Source: an uncultured Bacillota bacterium (GTDB lineage: Bacteria > Bacillota > Clostridia > Peptostreptococcales > Anaerovoracaceae). From it: a DNA stretch of 14,550 nt. Numbering within the stretch: the stretch's first letter is position 1; every line of letters starts with the position of its first letter. Both the position numbers and the translations under genes were made by a program. Shown here piece by piece: positions 6,384 to 14,267 of the stretch. Under the pieces are notes generated by a model. It saw only the letters and a list, made by a program, of their open reading frames with translations. It was not told where the DNA came from and searched no databases. Location: assembly GCA_946629205.1 (NCBI GenBank), contig CAMOXP010000014.1, positions 1-14,550 on the forward strand. The letters are read 5' to 3'.

Positions 6384-8750
6384 ATGAAACTCAGCGAATT
6401 AGCTGTTGATGAATATGCACGTATTACTGCTGTTGGCGGCAAAGGGGCTCTTCGCCAGCACTTTCTTGATATGGGTCTGATCCCGGGCTGCGACGTGGCC
6501 CTGATCAAGTTCGCTCCCATGGGCGATCCGATCGAGATCCGGATCCACGATTACGAACTGTCACTGCGGCTGGCAGACGCGGATCACATCACCGTCGAGA
6601 AGATTCCCGCACCAAGAACAGACGAGGCGGCGGCAGCGGAAGCCGCAAAGGCAGCAAGGGCCGAGCTGCGCCGTGAGATCGAGCACCCCGGGTTGGGTGA
6701 AGCGCCGGCTGCAAAGCGCGGCAAAGCGGATCCTGTTCCGGAAGGCACCACCCTGCGCTTCGCTTTGGTGGGCAACCAGAACAGCGGCAAGACCACTCTG
6801 TTCAATCAGCTGACAGGGTCGAACCAGCGCATCGGCAATTTCCCGGGCGTCACCGTAGACCGCAAGGAAGGCGCGATCAAAGGCCATCCCGACACACTCC
6901 TCACGGACCTGCCGGGCATCTATTCCATGAGCCCGTACTCCAGCGAGGAAATCGTTTCCCGTGATTTTGTACTGAAGGAAAAACCAGACGCGATCATCAA
7001 CATCGTGGACGCGACAAATATAGAACGGAACATGTATCTGACCATGCAGCTCATCGAGCTGGGCGTGCCGATGGTCGTGGCGCTCAACATGATGGACGAG
7101 CTGCGGGGCAACGGCGGATACATCGACGTCAACCTGATGGAGGAAATGCTGGGCGTTCCGACGGTTCCTATCGCGGCAGCGAAGAACGAGGGCATCGGCG
7201 AACTGGTCGAGCACGCGATCAACGTCGCGCGGAACCATGAGGTCCCGCGCAGGCAGGACTTCTGCGATGCCACCGATCACGGCGGCGCGGTGCACAGAGG
7301 TCTGCACGCTACAGCCCATCTGATCGAGGACCATGCGGAACGCGCCGGGATCCCGCCGAAATTCGCATCGAGCAAAGTCATCGAAGGCGATCACCTGATC
7401 CTGGATCAGCTCCAGCTTGACGAGAACGAAAGGGACATGCTGGAGCACATCAGCATCCAGATGGAAAATGAGCGTGAGCTGGACCGAAGCGCGGCCATCG
7501 CCGACATGCGCTTCGCCTTCATCCGCAAACTGACCCAGGCCTGCGTGACAAAAGCGCGCCACAGCAAAGAGTACGAGCGAAGCCAGGCATTGGACAAGGT
7601 CCTCACGGGAAAATATATCGCGATTCCCGCGTTCATTGTGATCATGGCGCTCATCTTTTTCCTGACCTTCAATGTCATCGGACCGTTTCTGCAGGATCTG
7701 ATGGCCGCGGGCATCAGCGCGCTGGCAGACGTGACAGACGCAGCCATGACGAAGGCCGGTGTGAACCCCGCCCTGCAGGGACTTGTGGTGAACGGTATCT
7801 TCGAAGGCGTGGGAACAGTACTGAGTTTCCTCCCTATTATAGTGACTTTGTTCTTCTTCCTGTCCCTGATCGAGGACAGCGGATATACAGCCCGTGTGGC
7901 CTTCCTGACCGATAAGCTTTTGCAGAAGATCGGCCTTTCGGGAAGGAGCATCGTGCCGATGCTCATCGGATTCGGGTGCACGGTGCCGGCCGTTATGGCG
8001 ACACGGACTCTGCCGAGCAAACGGGACCGGCGGATGACGATTTTGCTTTTGCCGTTCATGAGCTGTTCGGCGAAGGTGCCGATCTACGCATTCTTCGTGG
8101 CGGCGTTCTTCCCCGGCTACGGCGGCTTCATCATGACAAGCCTGTATGTGCTGGGCATCGTCGTCGGCATCCTGATCGCGATCTTTTACCGGCACACTCT
8201 GTTCAAAGGCGACGCCGTTCCGTTCGTGATGGAACTGCCCAACTACCGTCTCCCGCGGCCGAAGAACGTCGGACACCTGCTCTGGGACAAGGCGAAGGAT
8301 TTCCTGCAGAGAGCCTTCTCGATCATCCTCATTGCGACGATCATCATCTGGTTCCTGCAGAGTTTCGATACACATCTGAACATGGTCGCCAACCAGGAGG
8401 ACAGCATCCTGGCCATGATCGCCGGTTTCATCGCACCGGTCTTCGCGCCTGCGGGACTCGGCGACTGGAGGCTCTGCGTCTCCCTGATCAGCGGATTCAT
8501 GGCGAAGGAAAGCGTTGTGTCCGTGCTGAACGTCCTGTACGCGGGCGTCGGCATTTCGACAGTCATGAACAGCCTGCAGGCCGTGAGCATCCTGATCTTC
8601 AGTTTGCTCTACACGCCGTGCGTCGCGGCCATCGCGTCGATCCGCCGCGAGCTGGGCAGCAGATACGCCATCGGCGTTGTGATCTGGCAGTGCTTCATCG
8701 CGTGGCTGCTGGCGGTGATCGTATATCAGGCGGGAATGCTGTTAATGTGA
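6384..8750 (+). CDS. feoB: Ferrous iron transporter, FeoA-FeoB fusion
   Basis: A single 788-aa protein that takes up Fe(II) across the inner membrane under anaerobic conditions. Residues 1-75 are a complete FeoA (SH3-like) domain, with DMGLIPGCDVALIKFAPMGDPIEI at its core. Residues 76-120 are an Ala/Glu-rich linker. The G domain has G1 GNQNSGKTTLF (130-140), G2 in GNFPGVTVD (151-159), G3 DLPG (175-178) and G4 NMMD (235-238). The membrane part starts near residue 410 and carries the conserved GYTAR (500-504), GCTVPA (531-536, Cys532) and SCSAKVP (560-566, Cys561) stretches. FeoB alone is about 650-700 aa, so the extra length is the FeoA fusion. It is followed after 27 bp, with no terminator, by the iron alcohol dehydrogenase. 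Confidence 0.97.
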   Translation: MKLSELAVDEYARITAVGGKGALRQHFLDMGLIPGCDVALIKFAPMGDPIEIRIHDYELSLRLADADHITVEKIPAPRTDEAAAAEAAKAARAELRREIEHPGLGEAPAAKRGKADPVPEGTTLRFALVGNQNSGKTTLFNQLTGSNQRIGNFPGVTVDRKEGAIKGHPDTLLTDLPGIYSMSPYSSEEIVSRDFVLKEKPDAIINIVDATNIERNMYLTMQLIELGVPMVVALNMMDELRGNGGYIDVNLMEEMLGVPTVPIAAAKNEGIGELVEHAINVARNHEVPRRQDFCDATDHGGAVHRGLHATAHLIEDHAERAGIPPKFASSKVIEGDHLILDQLQLDENERDMLEHISIQMENERELDRSAAIADMRFAFIRKLTQACVTKARHSKEYERSQALDKVLTGKYIAIPAFIVIMALIFFLTFNVIGPFLQDLMAAGISALADVTDAAMTKAGVNPALQGLVVNGIFEGVGTVLSFLPIIVTLFFFLSLIEDSGYTARVAFLTDKLLQKIGLSGRSIVPMLIGFGCTVPAVMATRTLPSKRDRRMTILLLPFMSCSAKVPIYAFFVAAFFPGYGGFIMTSLYVLGIVVGILIAIFYRHTLFKGDAVPFVMELPNYRLPRPKNVGHLLWDKAKDFLQRAFSIILIATIIIWFLQSFDTHLNMVANQEDSILAMIAGFIAPVFAPAGLGDWRLCVSLISGFMAKESVVSVLNVLYAGVGISTVMNSLQAVSILIFSLLYTPCVAAIASIRRELGSRYAIGVVIWQCFIAWLLAVIVYQAGMLLM

Positions 8751-8777
8751 TTTGATTCAATCATGGAGGTTTCTATT

Positions 8778-9956
8778 ATGGCTATGAATTATAAATGCAT
8801 GAATCCGTTCGAGTTCACCCTTCCGACGAAGATCATCTTCGGTCCGGGCTGCGTGAAGCAGCTGGCGGAAGAGATCGCGGCCATCGGCGGCAAGAAGCCG
8901 CTCATCATCACGGACCCGGGCATCCGGAAGGCCGGCATCGACCGGATCGTGACCGACCTGCTCGACAAGGCGGGCATCGAATACGGTCTGTTCGACGGGG
9001 TCGAAGCCAATCCGAAGGATGTCAATGCGGAGGCAGCCGCCCGTGAAGCGCGCGCGTGCGGCGCAGATTTCCTGATCGCTGTCGGCGGCGGCAGCCCGAT
9101 CGACTGCGCCAAGGCTGTGGGGGTTTTGCTTGCCCATGACGCGGAGTTCATCAAGCCCTATGAGGGCAAGACTGCAGCGACGCTTCCGAATCCGCCGCTG
9201 ATCACGATCCCGACTACATCGGGGACCGGAAGTGAGATCACTTTCTCCTCGGTCATCACAGATACGAAGAACAAATACAAGATGACAGTCAAAAGTCCGT
9301 ACACGGCCGCGACGACGGCACTCTGCGATCCGGAGCTGACGATCTCCGTGCCGCCTGCTGTCACAGCAGCCACCGGCGTGGACGCGCTGACCCATTCTAT
9401 CGAAGGTTTCACAGCTACATGTTCAGAACCGATCGGTGACGCAGCCGCGCTCTACTCCATCGAACTGATCGCCGGCAACCTGGTCAAGGCATACAAAGAC
9501 GGTTCGGACCTGGAGGCCCGCAGCAACATGCTCATGGCGAGCATGCTGGGCGGCATTTCCTTCAGCCACTCCGATGTGGCCAGCGTCCACTGCATCGCGG
9601 AGGCACTGGGCAGCATGTACGATCTGCCCCACGGCACCTGCAACGCCATCTTCCTTCCTTATGTAATGGAATACAACATGGACTACTGCGTGGACCGCTA
9701 CGCCCGCGTGGCTGGCGCGCTGGGACTGACTTATGATTCAGACGAAGACGGCGCTGCAAAGGCAGTCGCCTACGTCAAGCAGCTGACGAAGGATGTCGAA
9801 CTGCCGACCTTCGCGTCGCTGGATCCGGATCCGGCGGACTTCCCCGCCCTGGCGGACATGGCTTATAAAAACGGCTCCAACGACAGCAATCCGCGCCCGA
9901 TGACGGCCGCGGATTATGAAGCGTTACTTAAGATCGTATATGAGGCCGGGGTGTGA
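8778..9956 (+). CDS. Iron-containing (group III) alcohol dehydrogenase
   Basis: A 392-aa NAD(P)-dependent metal alcohol dehydrogenase that interconverts alcohols and aldehydes in the cytoplasm. The nucleotide loop GGGSPID is at residues 103-109, followed by ITIPTTSGTGSE (142-153). The expected metal ligands are Asp202 and His206 (VDALTHSIEG), His271 (SVHCIAEALG) and His285 (YDLPHGTCNA). The start is the ATG at 8778, 8 nt after GGAGG (8765-8769). An earlier in-frame ATG at 8763 overlaps that ribosome-binding site and is rejected. It lies 27 bp behind feoAB and is probably co-transcribed, so iron import and an iron enzyme may be made together (inference). Butanol, ethanol, 1,3-propanediol and lactaldehyde enzymes all share this fold; the substrate is not assigned. 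Confidence 0.95.
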   Translation: MAMNYKCMNPFEFTLPTKIIFGPGCVKQLAEEIAAIGGKKPLIITDPGIRKAGIDRIVTDLLDKAGIEYGLFDGVEANPKDVNAEAAAREARACGADFLIAVGGGSPIDCAKAVGVLLAHDAEFIKPYEGKTAATLPNPPLITIPTTSGTGSEITFSSVITDTKNKYKMTVKSPYTAATTALCDPELTISVPPAVTAATGVDALTHSIEGFTATCSEPIGDAAALYSIELIAGNLVKAYKDGSDLEARSNMLMASMLGGISFSHSDVASVHCIAEALGSMYDLPHGTCNAIFLPYVMEYNMDYCVDRYARVAGALGLTYDSDEDGAAKAVAYVKQLTKDVELPTFASLDPDPADFPALADMAYKNGSNDSNPRPMTAADYEALLKIVYEAGV

Positions 9957-9979
9957 TGCCGGCTGCGGTTTGATACCGT

Positions 9980-11032
9980 TCAATGCCCAATAAGAGTATC
10001 CAATGCAACAGGCGTGTAGAAGCGACGTTCGATCTCTTCCCACGTCTGTTCTTTTTCTGCCAGGATCCACATGAGTTTGGCGATGGTCGCCTCGAGCGTC
10101 ATATCCCTCGCTTCAAGAATCTTGAAGGAGCTGGTGATGCGGCGTCCGACCTCGTAGGTGTCGAGATGGCTGCCTTCGTATGTGACCTGTGTTGTCATGG
10201 CAAGGATCTTCTCTTCAGGACTGAACTTCGACAACTCTTCGAAGAGTGTTTTCTCAATGCTGTCCGGAATCCCTCCCGCCCCGAAACTCTCGATGACAAC
10301 GGCATCATAATTTTCGAAAATCGCAGGGATGAGCGCCGGCGACATGCCCGGCGTCAGCTTCAGCAGGAAGACGTCCGTGTCGATCTGCTCATAGAACCTG
10401 CACGGACCGTCTGCTGCGGCAAAATCGTATTTGTAGAACTCCGGCGCTTTGATGTACTGTATGACTTGTCCGCTGTTGATCTCTGCGATGACCGGCAGGT
10501 TGATACTGTCGAACGCCAGAGTACTCATGGACCGGACTTTGCGGGCGTGGGTGCCGGCGATGACTTTCCCGGCAAAGACGATCTGCACGCCTTTCGAAAA
10601 CGGGTCGGCTGCGTACATGATGCTGTCCTGCAGGTTTGCCTTCGCGTCGGTGATCTCAAAGCCGATGGGCTTCTGCGCGCCGGTGAGCACGATCGGTTTG
10701 TCCGGATCCTGGATCAGATAAGACAGGACCGCCGCCGTGTAGGCCATGGTGTCCGTTCCGTGTGCTATCACGAAGCCATCGTATGCATCATAATTCTCAC
10801 GAACTGCGCGGACAATGCCTAGCCACTGCTTCGCGCTCATATCCGTACTGTCAATATGATACAGTTCCTTGATATCGATCTCGATATCATCACCGATCTG
10901 CGGAAGGTGCTCCCGCAGCTGCGCGCTGCTCAGCCCCGGCACCAGTCCGTCCGGTGATTTGACGGACGCGATGGTTCCTCCGGTCGTCAGCAGCAATACC
11001 TTCTTTTTTTCTGTTGTTATTCTGTCGGACAT
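9980..11032 (-). CDS. ansA: Type I (cytoplasmic) L-asparaginase
   Basis: A 350-aa asparaginase that hydrolyses L-asparagine to aspartate and ammonia. The first threonine motif LTTGGTIAS (residues 15-23, nucleophile Thr20) and the second motif AHGTDTMAY (90-98, Thr93-Asp94) are both present. LTGAQKPIG (116-124) and Lys165 in THARKV complete the usual active site. There is no signal peptide, which fits the type I form. The frame is open far upstream, but that part only re-reads the repressor gene. I chose the ATG at 11032, with GGAG about 7 nt upstream inside the ArsR gene. Its first 16 nt overlap the ArsR gene's end in another frame, so translation of the two is probably coupled. It is the last gene of its operon and converges on the alcohol dehydrogenase, 23 bp away. 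Confidence 0.95.
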   Translation of the reverse strand: MSDRITTEKKKVLLLTTGGTIASVKSPDGLVPGLSSAQLREHLPQIGDDIEIDIKELYHIDSTDMSAKQWLGIVRAVRENYDAYDGFVIAHGTDTMAYTAAVLSYLIQDPDKPIVLTGAQKPIGFEITDAKANLQDSIMYAADPFSKGVQIVFAGKVIAGTHARKVRSMSTLAFDSINLPVIAEINSGQVIQYIKAPEFYKYDFAAADGPCRFYEQIDTDVFLLKLTPGMSPALIPAIFENYDAVVIESFGAGGIPDSIEKTLFEELSKFSPEEKILAMTTQVTYEGSHLDTYEVGRRITSSFKILEARDMTLEATIAKLMWILAEKEQTWEEIERRFYTPVALDTLIGH

Positions 11033-11370
11033 GATATCTCCATGATTTCTTCCACCGCGTGGTGGAGCTTTTGCGCAATGTCTGTATCTGCGGCCTTGTA
11101 GTACATCTCCTTGCCCTCCCGGCGGGAAACGATCAGACCGCTTGCCTTCAGGTTCCGAAGATGATGGGATACCGCCGGACTGCTCATTCCCGCCATCGCA
11201 GCAATGTCGATGACGCATTCCTCCACGTGGCAGAGGATCCAGAAGATGCGCAGTCTGCTGGGATCGTCCATCTGCTTCATCAGCGTCGCCACCGTCCGGA
11301 AATTCTCCTCCGCCGGCATGCGTTCCATTATTTTTTCTGAGCCAACGTCGTGATCGTGCGGCAGACTCAT
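11017..11370 (-). CDS. ArsR/SmtB-family metal-responsive transcriptional repressor
   Basis: A 117-aa winged-helix repressor. The recognition helix region is SSPAVSHHLRNLKASGLI (residues 63-80) and the wing is VSRREGKEMYYKAA (81-94). Likely metal ligands are the N-terminal HDHD (5-8), Cys52 in EECVID (where arsenic sensors have CVC) and the acidic/His helix DTDIAQKLHHAVEEI (95-109). The set suggests a Zn/Cd/Co/Ni sensor, not an arsenite sensor (inference). The start is the ATG at 11370, with GGAGG 8 nt upstream; an ATG at 11376 is only 2 nt from it. Close relatives in Clostridia commonly sit directly beside a heavy-metal P-type ATPase gene. Here the repressor lies between tex and asparaginase, and such an ATPase begins about 3 kb away at 14487 on the other strand. 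Confidence 0.92.
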   Translation of the reverse strand: MSLPHDHDVGSEKIMERMPAEENFRTVATLMKQMDDPSRLRIFWILCHVEECVIDIAAMAGMSSPAVSHHLRNLKASGLIVSRREGKEMYYKAADTDIAQKLHHAVEEIMEISCPTE

Positions 11371-11418
11371 CTTCATTACCTCCTGCAACTTGTATTTCTC
11401 TCGAAATCTTATTCTTAT

Positions 11419-13767
11419 CTAAAGCTTCATCGTAAGGCCCACCCGCTGGGTATCCGCATCGATTTTGATGATGCGGACTTTGACGGTATCGCCCACAGAA
11501 ACCACTTCCATCGGATGTTTGATGTAGCGTTTCGACATTTCGCTGATGTGCACCAGTCCGTCATTCTTGACGCCGATGTCTACAAAGGCGCCGAAGTCGA
11601 CGACATTGCGGACGGTTCCTTCCATTTCCATGCCTACCTTCAGATCTTCAAAGGAACGCACGTCTCCTCGGAAGACGACTTCCGGCGCATCTTCACGCGG
11701 GTCTCTTCCGGGCTTTTTCATTTCTGCCACAATGTCTGCCAGTGTCAGTTCGCCGACGCCAAGCTCTTCCGCCAGTTTTTTGTAGGCCGGTTTCATGTTG
11801 TGTTTCGGCTTTTCGTCTTTGCCGTTCTTCTTTTTTTCTTCTCGTTCTTGCGCTTTGGCGATTTCGTTCAGCGCCGCAAAACCCTTCACGCGGCCGCCCT
11901 TCAGCTGCGCTTTCGAAGCCTTGGCGGGCTTTTCCTTCTCGCCGTACTTTTCCCAGATCAAATCGTCGATATCTGCAAAACCTCCGCCTTTGCTGAGCTC
12001 GGCTTTATCCAGCCCGAGGCTTTCCAGCATAGCCTTCGCGGCTGCATAGGATTCCGGGTGGACCGCTGTGTTATCGAGAGGCTCCTTGCCGCCGGCAATG
12101 CGGACAAAGCCGGCGCACTGTCCGAAGGTTTTCTCGCCGAGCTTCGGCACTTTCTTCAGCTGCTTGCGGTCGGTGAACACACCATTTTCTTCCCGGTAGG
12201 CAACGATGTTTTTGGCGATGCCCATGTTGATGCCGGCGATGTATGACAGCAGCGACGGTGATGCGGTATTCAAGTCTACGCCGACCTTGTTCACGCAGTC
12301 TTCGACCACGTTGCCAAGAGCCGTTTCCAACAGGCCCTGGTTGATGTCGTGCTGGTACTGGCCGACGCCGATGCTTTTGGTCGGGATCTTGACCAGCTCC
12401 GCCAGCGGATCCTGCAGCCTGCGCCCAAGGGACATGGCCCCTCTGACCGTAACATCCAGATCCGGGTACTCTTCCGTGGCCAGCTTGGACGCGGAGTAAA
12501 CGGATGCGCCCGCTTCGTTGACAATGGTGTAGCGGAGTGCGGAGCTTCCTTTTGCTCCCGCCGCCTTCTGCTTGCTGATGAAATCCGCAACGACTTCTTC
12601 TGTTTCCCGGGAAGCGGTGCCGTTGCCGATGACGATGGTGTTGATATCGTATTTCTCCACCAGTTTCTTAAGGGTCGCTTCCGTCTTGGCGATCTCCTCG
12701 CGGGGTTTGGTTGGATAAACTGTGGTGTATGCTTTCAGTTTGCCTGTTTCGTCCAACACCGCCACCTTGCATCCCGTACGGTAACCCGGATCGATGGCGA
12801 TGACTCTGGCGCCTTTGACCGGCGGAACCATCAGGAGTTTTTCCGTGTTTCTGGCAAACACTTTGACTGCTTCCGCCTCGGCGCGTTCGGTGAGCATGTT
12901 TCTCATTTCGCGCTCGATGGATGGCGCCATGAGCCGCTTATACGCATCGGCGATGGTTTCTGTCATGACAGGATCACCGGCGCATCCGCCTTCCTGCTCT
13001 ACGGATTTTGCGATCAGTCCTTCCATGCTCTCCTTGTCGACGGATACTTTGACTTTCAGTTTTTTCTCTTTTTCACCGCGGTTGATGGCCAGCACGCGGT
13101 GATTCGGGATCTTATGGATCGGCTCGCTGTATTCGTAATACATTTCGTAGACCGTTTTCTCTTCCTTCTCGGCAGCTTCCGTCGTGATGACACCGGTCCC
13201 GGATGTCTTCTCACGCACCGCAGCCGTGATTTCCGGATCGTCGGAAATCCGCTCGGCGATAATGTCCATCGCGCCCTGCAGCGCTTCTTCCGCCGTGGCC
13301 ACTGCCGTCTCCGGATCTTCCGCCGCCTTTTCCGGATCTGCAAACGCTCCGGCGCCTGCCTTTGCGGCTTCACCGCCCTGCTCCCAAAGGATTTCTGCCA
13401 GCGGCGCCAGGCCTCTTGCTTTTGCCTTGGATGCGCGTGTTGCTTTTTTCTTCTTGAACGGCTTATACAGGTCTTCCACACGCTGGAGCACCTGCGCCTC
13501 TTCGATCTGCGCCTTCAGTTCTTCGGTAAGCGCGCCCTGCTCCTCGATCAGGCGGATGACTTCACCTTTTCGCTCTTCCAGATTGCGCAGGTACGTCAGC
13601 CGTTCATCGAGGCCGCGGAGCGTCACATCATCCATTCCGCCGGTAACTTCCTTTCGGTATCTGGCGATAAACGGAATCGTGTTCCCTTCGTCGATGAGCT
13701 TAACGGTTTCTTCTACTTGATGTGTTCTTAGTTTGAATTCTTCTGCTAATACTTTGATAATGTCCAT
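11419..13767 (-). CDS. tex: Tex family RNA-binding transcription accessory protein
   Basis: A 782-aa Tex/Spt6-like protein that binds nucleic acids in the transcription machinery. The N-terminal mark GNTIPFIARYRKEVTG is at residues 28-43. The YqgF-like (RNase H fold) domain begins at VIAIDPGYRTGCKVAV (322-337). The helix-hairpin-helix region is around NTASPSLLSYIAGIN (500-514). The C-terminal S1 domain is at 711-782 (GMEMEGTVRNVVDFGAFVDIG). Tex proteins are usually somewhat shorter. The extra length lies partly in a Lys/Glu-rich stretch (about 605-660) before the S1 region and partly in an Ala/Glu-rich stretch (about 130-165). The ATG at 13767 follows the small membrane protein's stop by 3 nt and has only a distant AAGGAAG, so translation may depend on coupling. 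Confidence 0.97.
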   Translation of the reverse strand: MDIIKVLAEEFKLRTHQVEETVKLIDEGNTIPFIARYRKEVTGGMDDVTLRGLDERLTYLRNLEERKGEVIRLIEEQGALTEELKAQIEEAQVLQRVEDLYKPFKKKKATRASKAKARGLAPLAEILWEQGGEAAKAGAGAFADPEKAAEDPETAVATAEEALQGAMDIIAERISDDPEITAAVREKTSGTGVITTEAAEKEEKTVYEMYYEYSEPIHKIPNHRVLAINRGEKEKKLKVKVSVDKESMEGLIAKSVEQEGGCAGDPVMTETIADAYKRLMAPSIEREMRNMLTERAEAEAVKVFARNTEKLLMVPPVKGARVIAIDPGYRTGCKVAVLDETGKLKAYTTVYPTKPREEIAKTEATLKKLVEKYDINTIVIGNGTASRETEEVVADFISKQKAAGAKGSSALRYTIVNEAGASVYSASKLATEEYPDLDVTVRGAMSLGRRLQDPLAELVKIPTKSIGVGQYQHDINQGLLETALGNVVEDCVNKVGVDLNTASPSLLSYIAGINMGIAKNIVAYREENGVFTDRKQLKKVPKLGEKTFGQCAGFVRIAGGKEPLDNTAVHPESYAAAKAMLESLGLDKAELSKGGGFADIDDLIWEKYGEKEKPAKASKAQLKGGRVKGFAALNEIAKAQEREEKKKNGKDEKPKHNMKPAYKKLAEELGVGELTLADIVAEMKKPGRDPREDAPEVVFRGDVRSFEDLKVGMEMEGTVRNVVDFGAFVDIGVKNDGLVHISEMSKRYIKHPMEVVSVGDTVKVRIIKIDADTQRVGLTMKL

Positions 13768-13770
13768 ATT

Positions 13771-13971
13771 TTAGTCTTTGTCTTCCTTGTTGTTATTGTT
13801 ATTTCTGCAGCCGGCCGCCGGACAAGTGTTGGACCAGTCAAACTCGTTGAGGCTGTCGTAATAACTCTTCTGGTTTCCGTCCGCATTCATTTTTCCGTAT
13901 GCAAAAGCAGACGCTACACCAATGAGCATCAGTATGACAGTGATCCAGATTATCCAGCGTTTGTGTTTCAT
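13771..13971 (-). CDS. Small single-pass membrane or exported protein of unknown function
   Basis: A 66-aa protein I do not recognise. Residues 1-6 are basic (KHKR), 7-24 are hydrophobic (one membrane helix or uncleaved signal), and the rest is hydrophilic with DWSN, CPAAGC (50-55) and a run of five Asn (57-61) before an acidic/basic end. With the basic end inside, the two-Cys tail would face outward. It is the first gene of the tex operon, 3 nt before tex. The ATG at 13971 has no Shine-Dalgarno, and the predicted transcription start (about 13974) is almost on it. Support comes from the promoter, the hydrophobic design and the tight link to tex; no family is known to me. Confidence 0.7.
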   Translation of the reverse strand: MKHKRWIIWITVILMLIGVASAFAYGKMNADGNQKSYYDSLNEFDWSNTCPAAGCRNNNNNKEDKD

Positions 13972-13980
13972 ATCGGTTGT

Positions 13981-13989
13981 ATTATAACA
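13981..13989 (-). promoter_or_regulatory. Extended -10 promoter of the small protein-tex-arsR-ansA operon
   Basis: On the minus strand TGT-TATAAT (13989-13981) is a perfect extended -10. The -35 position holds only TTTTAG (14009-14004). The predicted start is at about 13974, leaving a leader of about 3 nt before the ATG at 13971. Confidence 0.6.
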
Positions 13990-14118
13990 TAGGTTTTTCG
14001 GTTCTAAAAAACATGTTGGAGCGACTCACGTCATTTCACAGAACTGCCTGTCTGAGAAAAATCAAATTCGAAAGAACTTCTCTGACTCGCGTCAGAGATA
14101 TACAGTATCATCTGAATG

Positions 14119-14172
14119 TTCTCAGACAAATGTATTGATGATCTCAATCCGGAGCGCCCATTTGTCTGAGAA
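14119..14172. repeat. 14-bp perfect inverted repeat between repeat units 2 and 3
   Basis: TTCTCAGACAAATG (14119-14132) and CATTTGTCTGAGAA (14159-14172) are exact reverse complements 26 bp apart. The complementarity runs beyond the 8-bp unit ends by six bases, so these two units together could form a hairpin longer than either alone. Confidence 0.8.
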
Positions 14173-14241
14173 ACAGCTGTCATTCTTATATTTCTCTGAC
14201 AGGTCGGGGCTCCTGGTCTGAGAGAAACAGGAATGAAGAGG

Positions 14242-14267
14242 ATTTCTCTGACACGTGTCAGAGAAAT
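14242..14267. repeat. Perfect 26-bp palindrome at a unit junction
   Basis: ATTTCTCTGACAC (14242-14254) is followed at once by its exact reverse complement (14255-14267), with no spacer. It joins the fourth and fifth repeat units. The matching junction of the first two units (14079-14098) is an 8-4-8 inverted repeat, TCTCTGAC-TCGC-GTCAGAGA. No T-run follows either one, so they do not look like terminators. Confidence 0.85.

Noticed and set aside
6561..8375. 604-codon open frame on the minus strand within feoAB
   Set aside because: It is antisense to a clear FeoAB protein, is rich in His, Arg, Asp and Gln as expected of a shadow frame, and has no recognisable domain or ribosome-binding site.
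11033..11218. N-terminal extension of asparaginase to 412 residues
   Set aside because: The extra residues only re-read the ArsR gene in another frame; the family motif begins near residue 15 of the shorter form, which has a ribosome-binding site.
12349..13731. 460-codon plus-strand open frame within tex
   Set aside because: It is a shadow of the Tex coding frame with Phe/Arg/His-rich composition and no domain.
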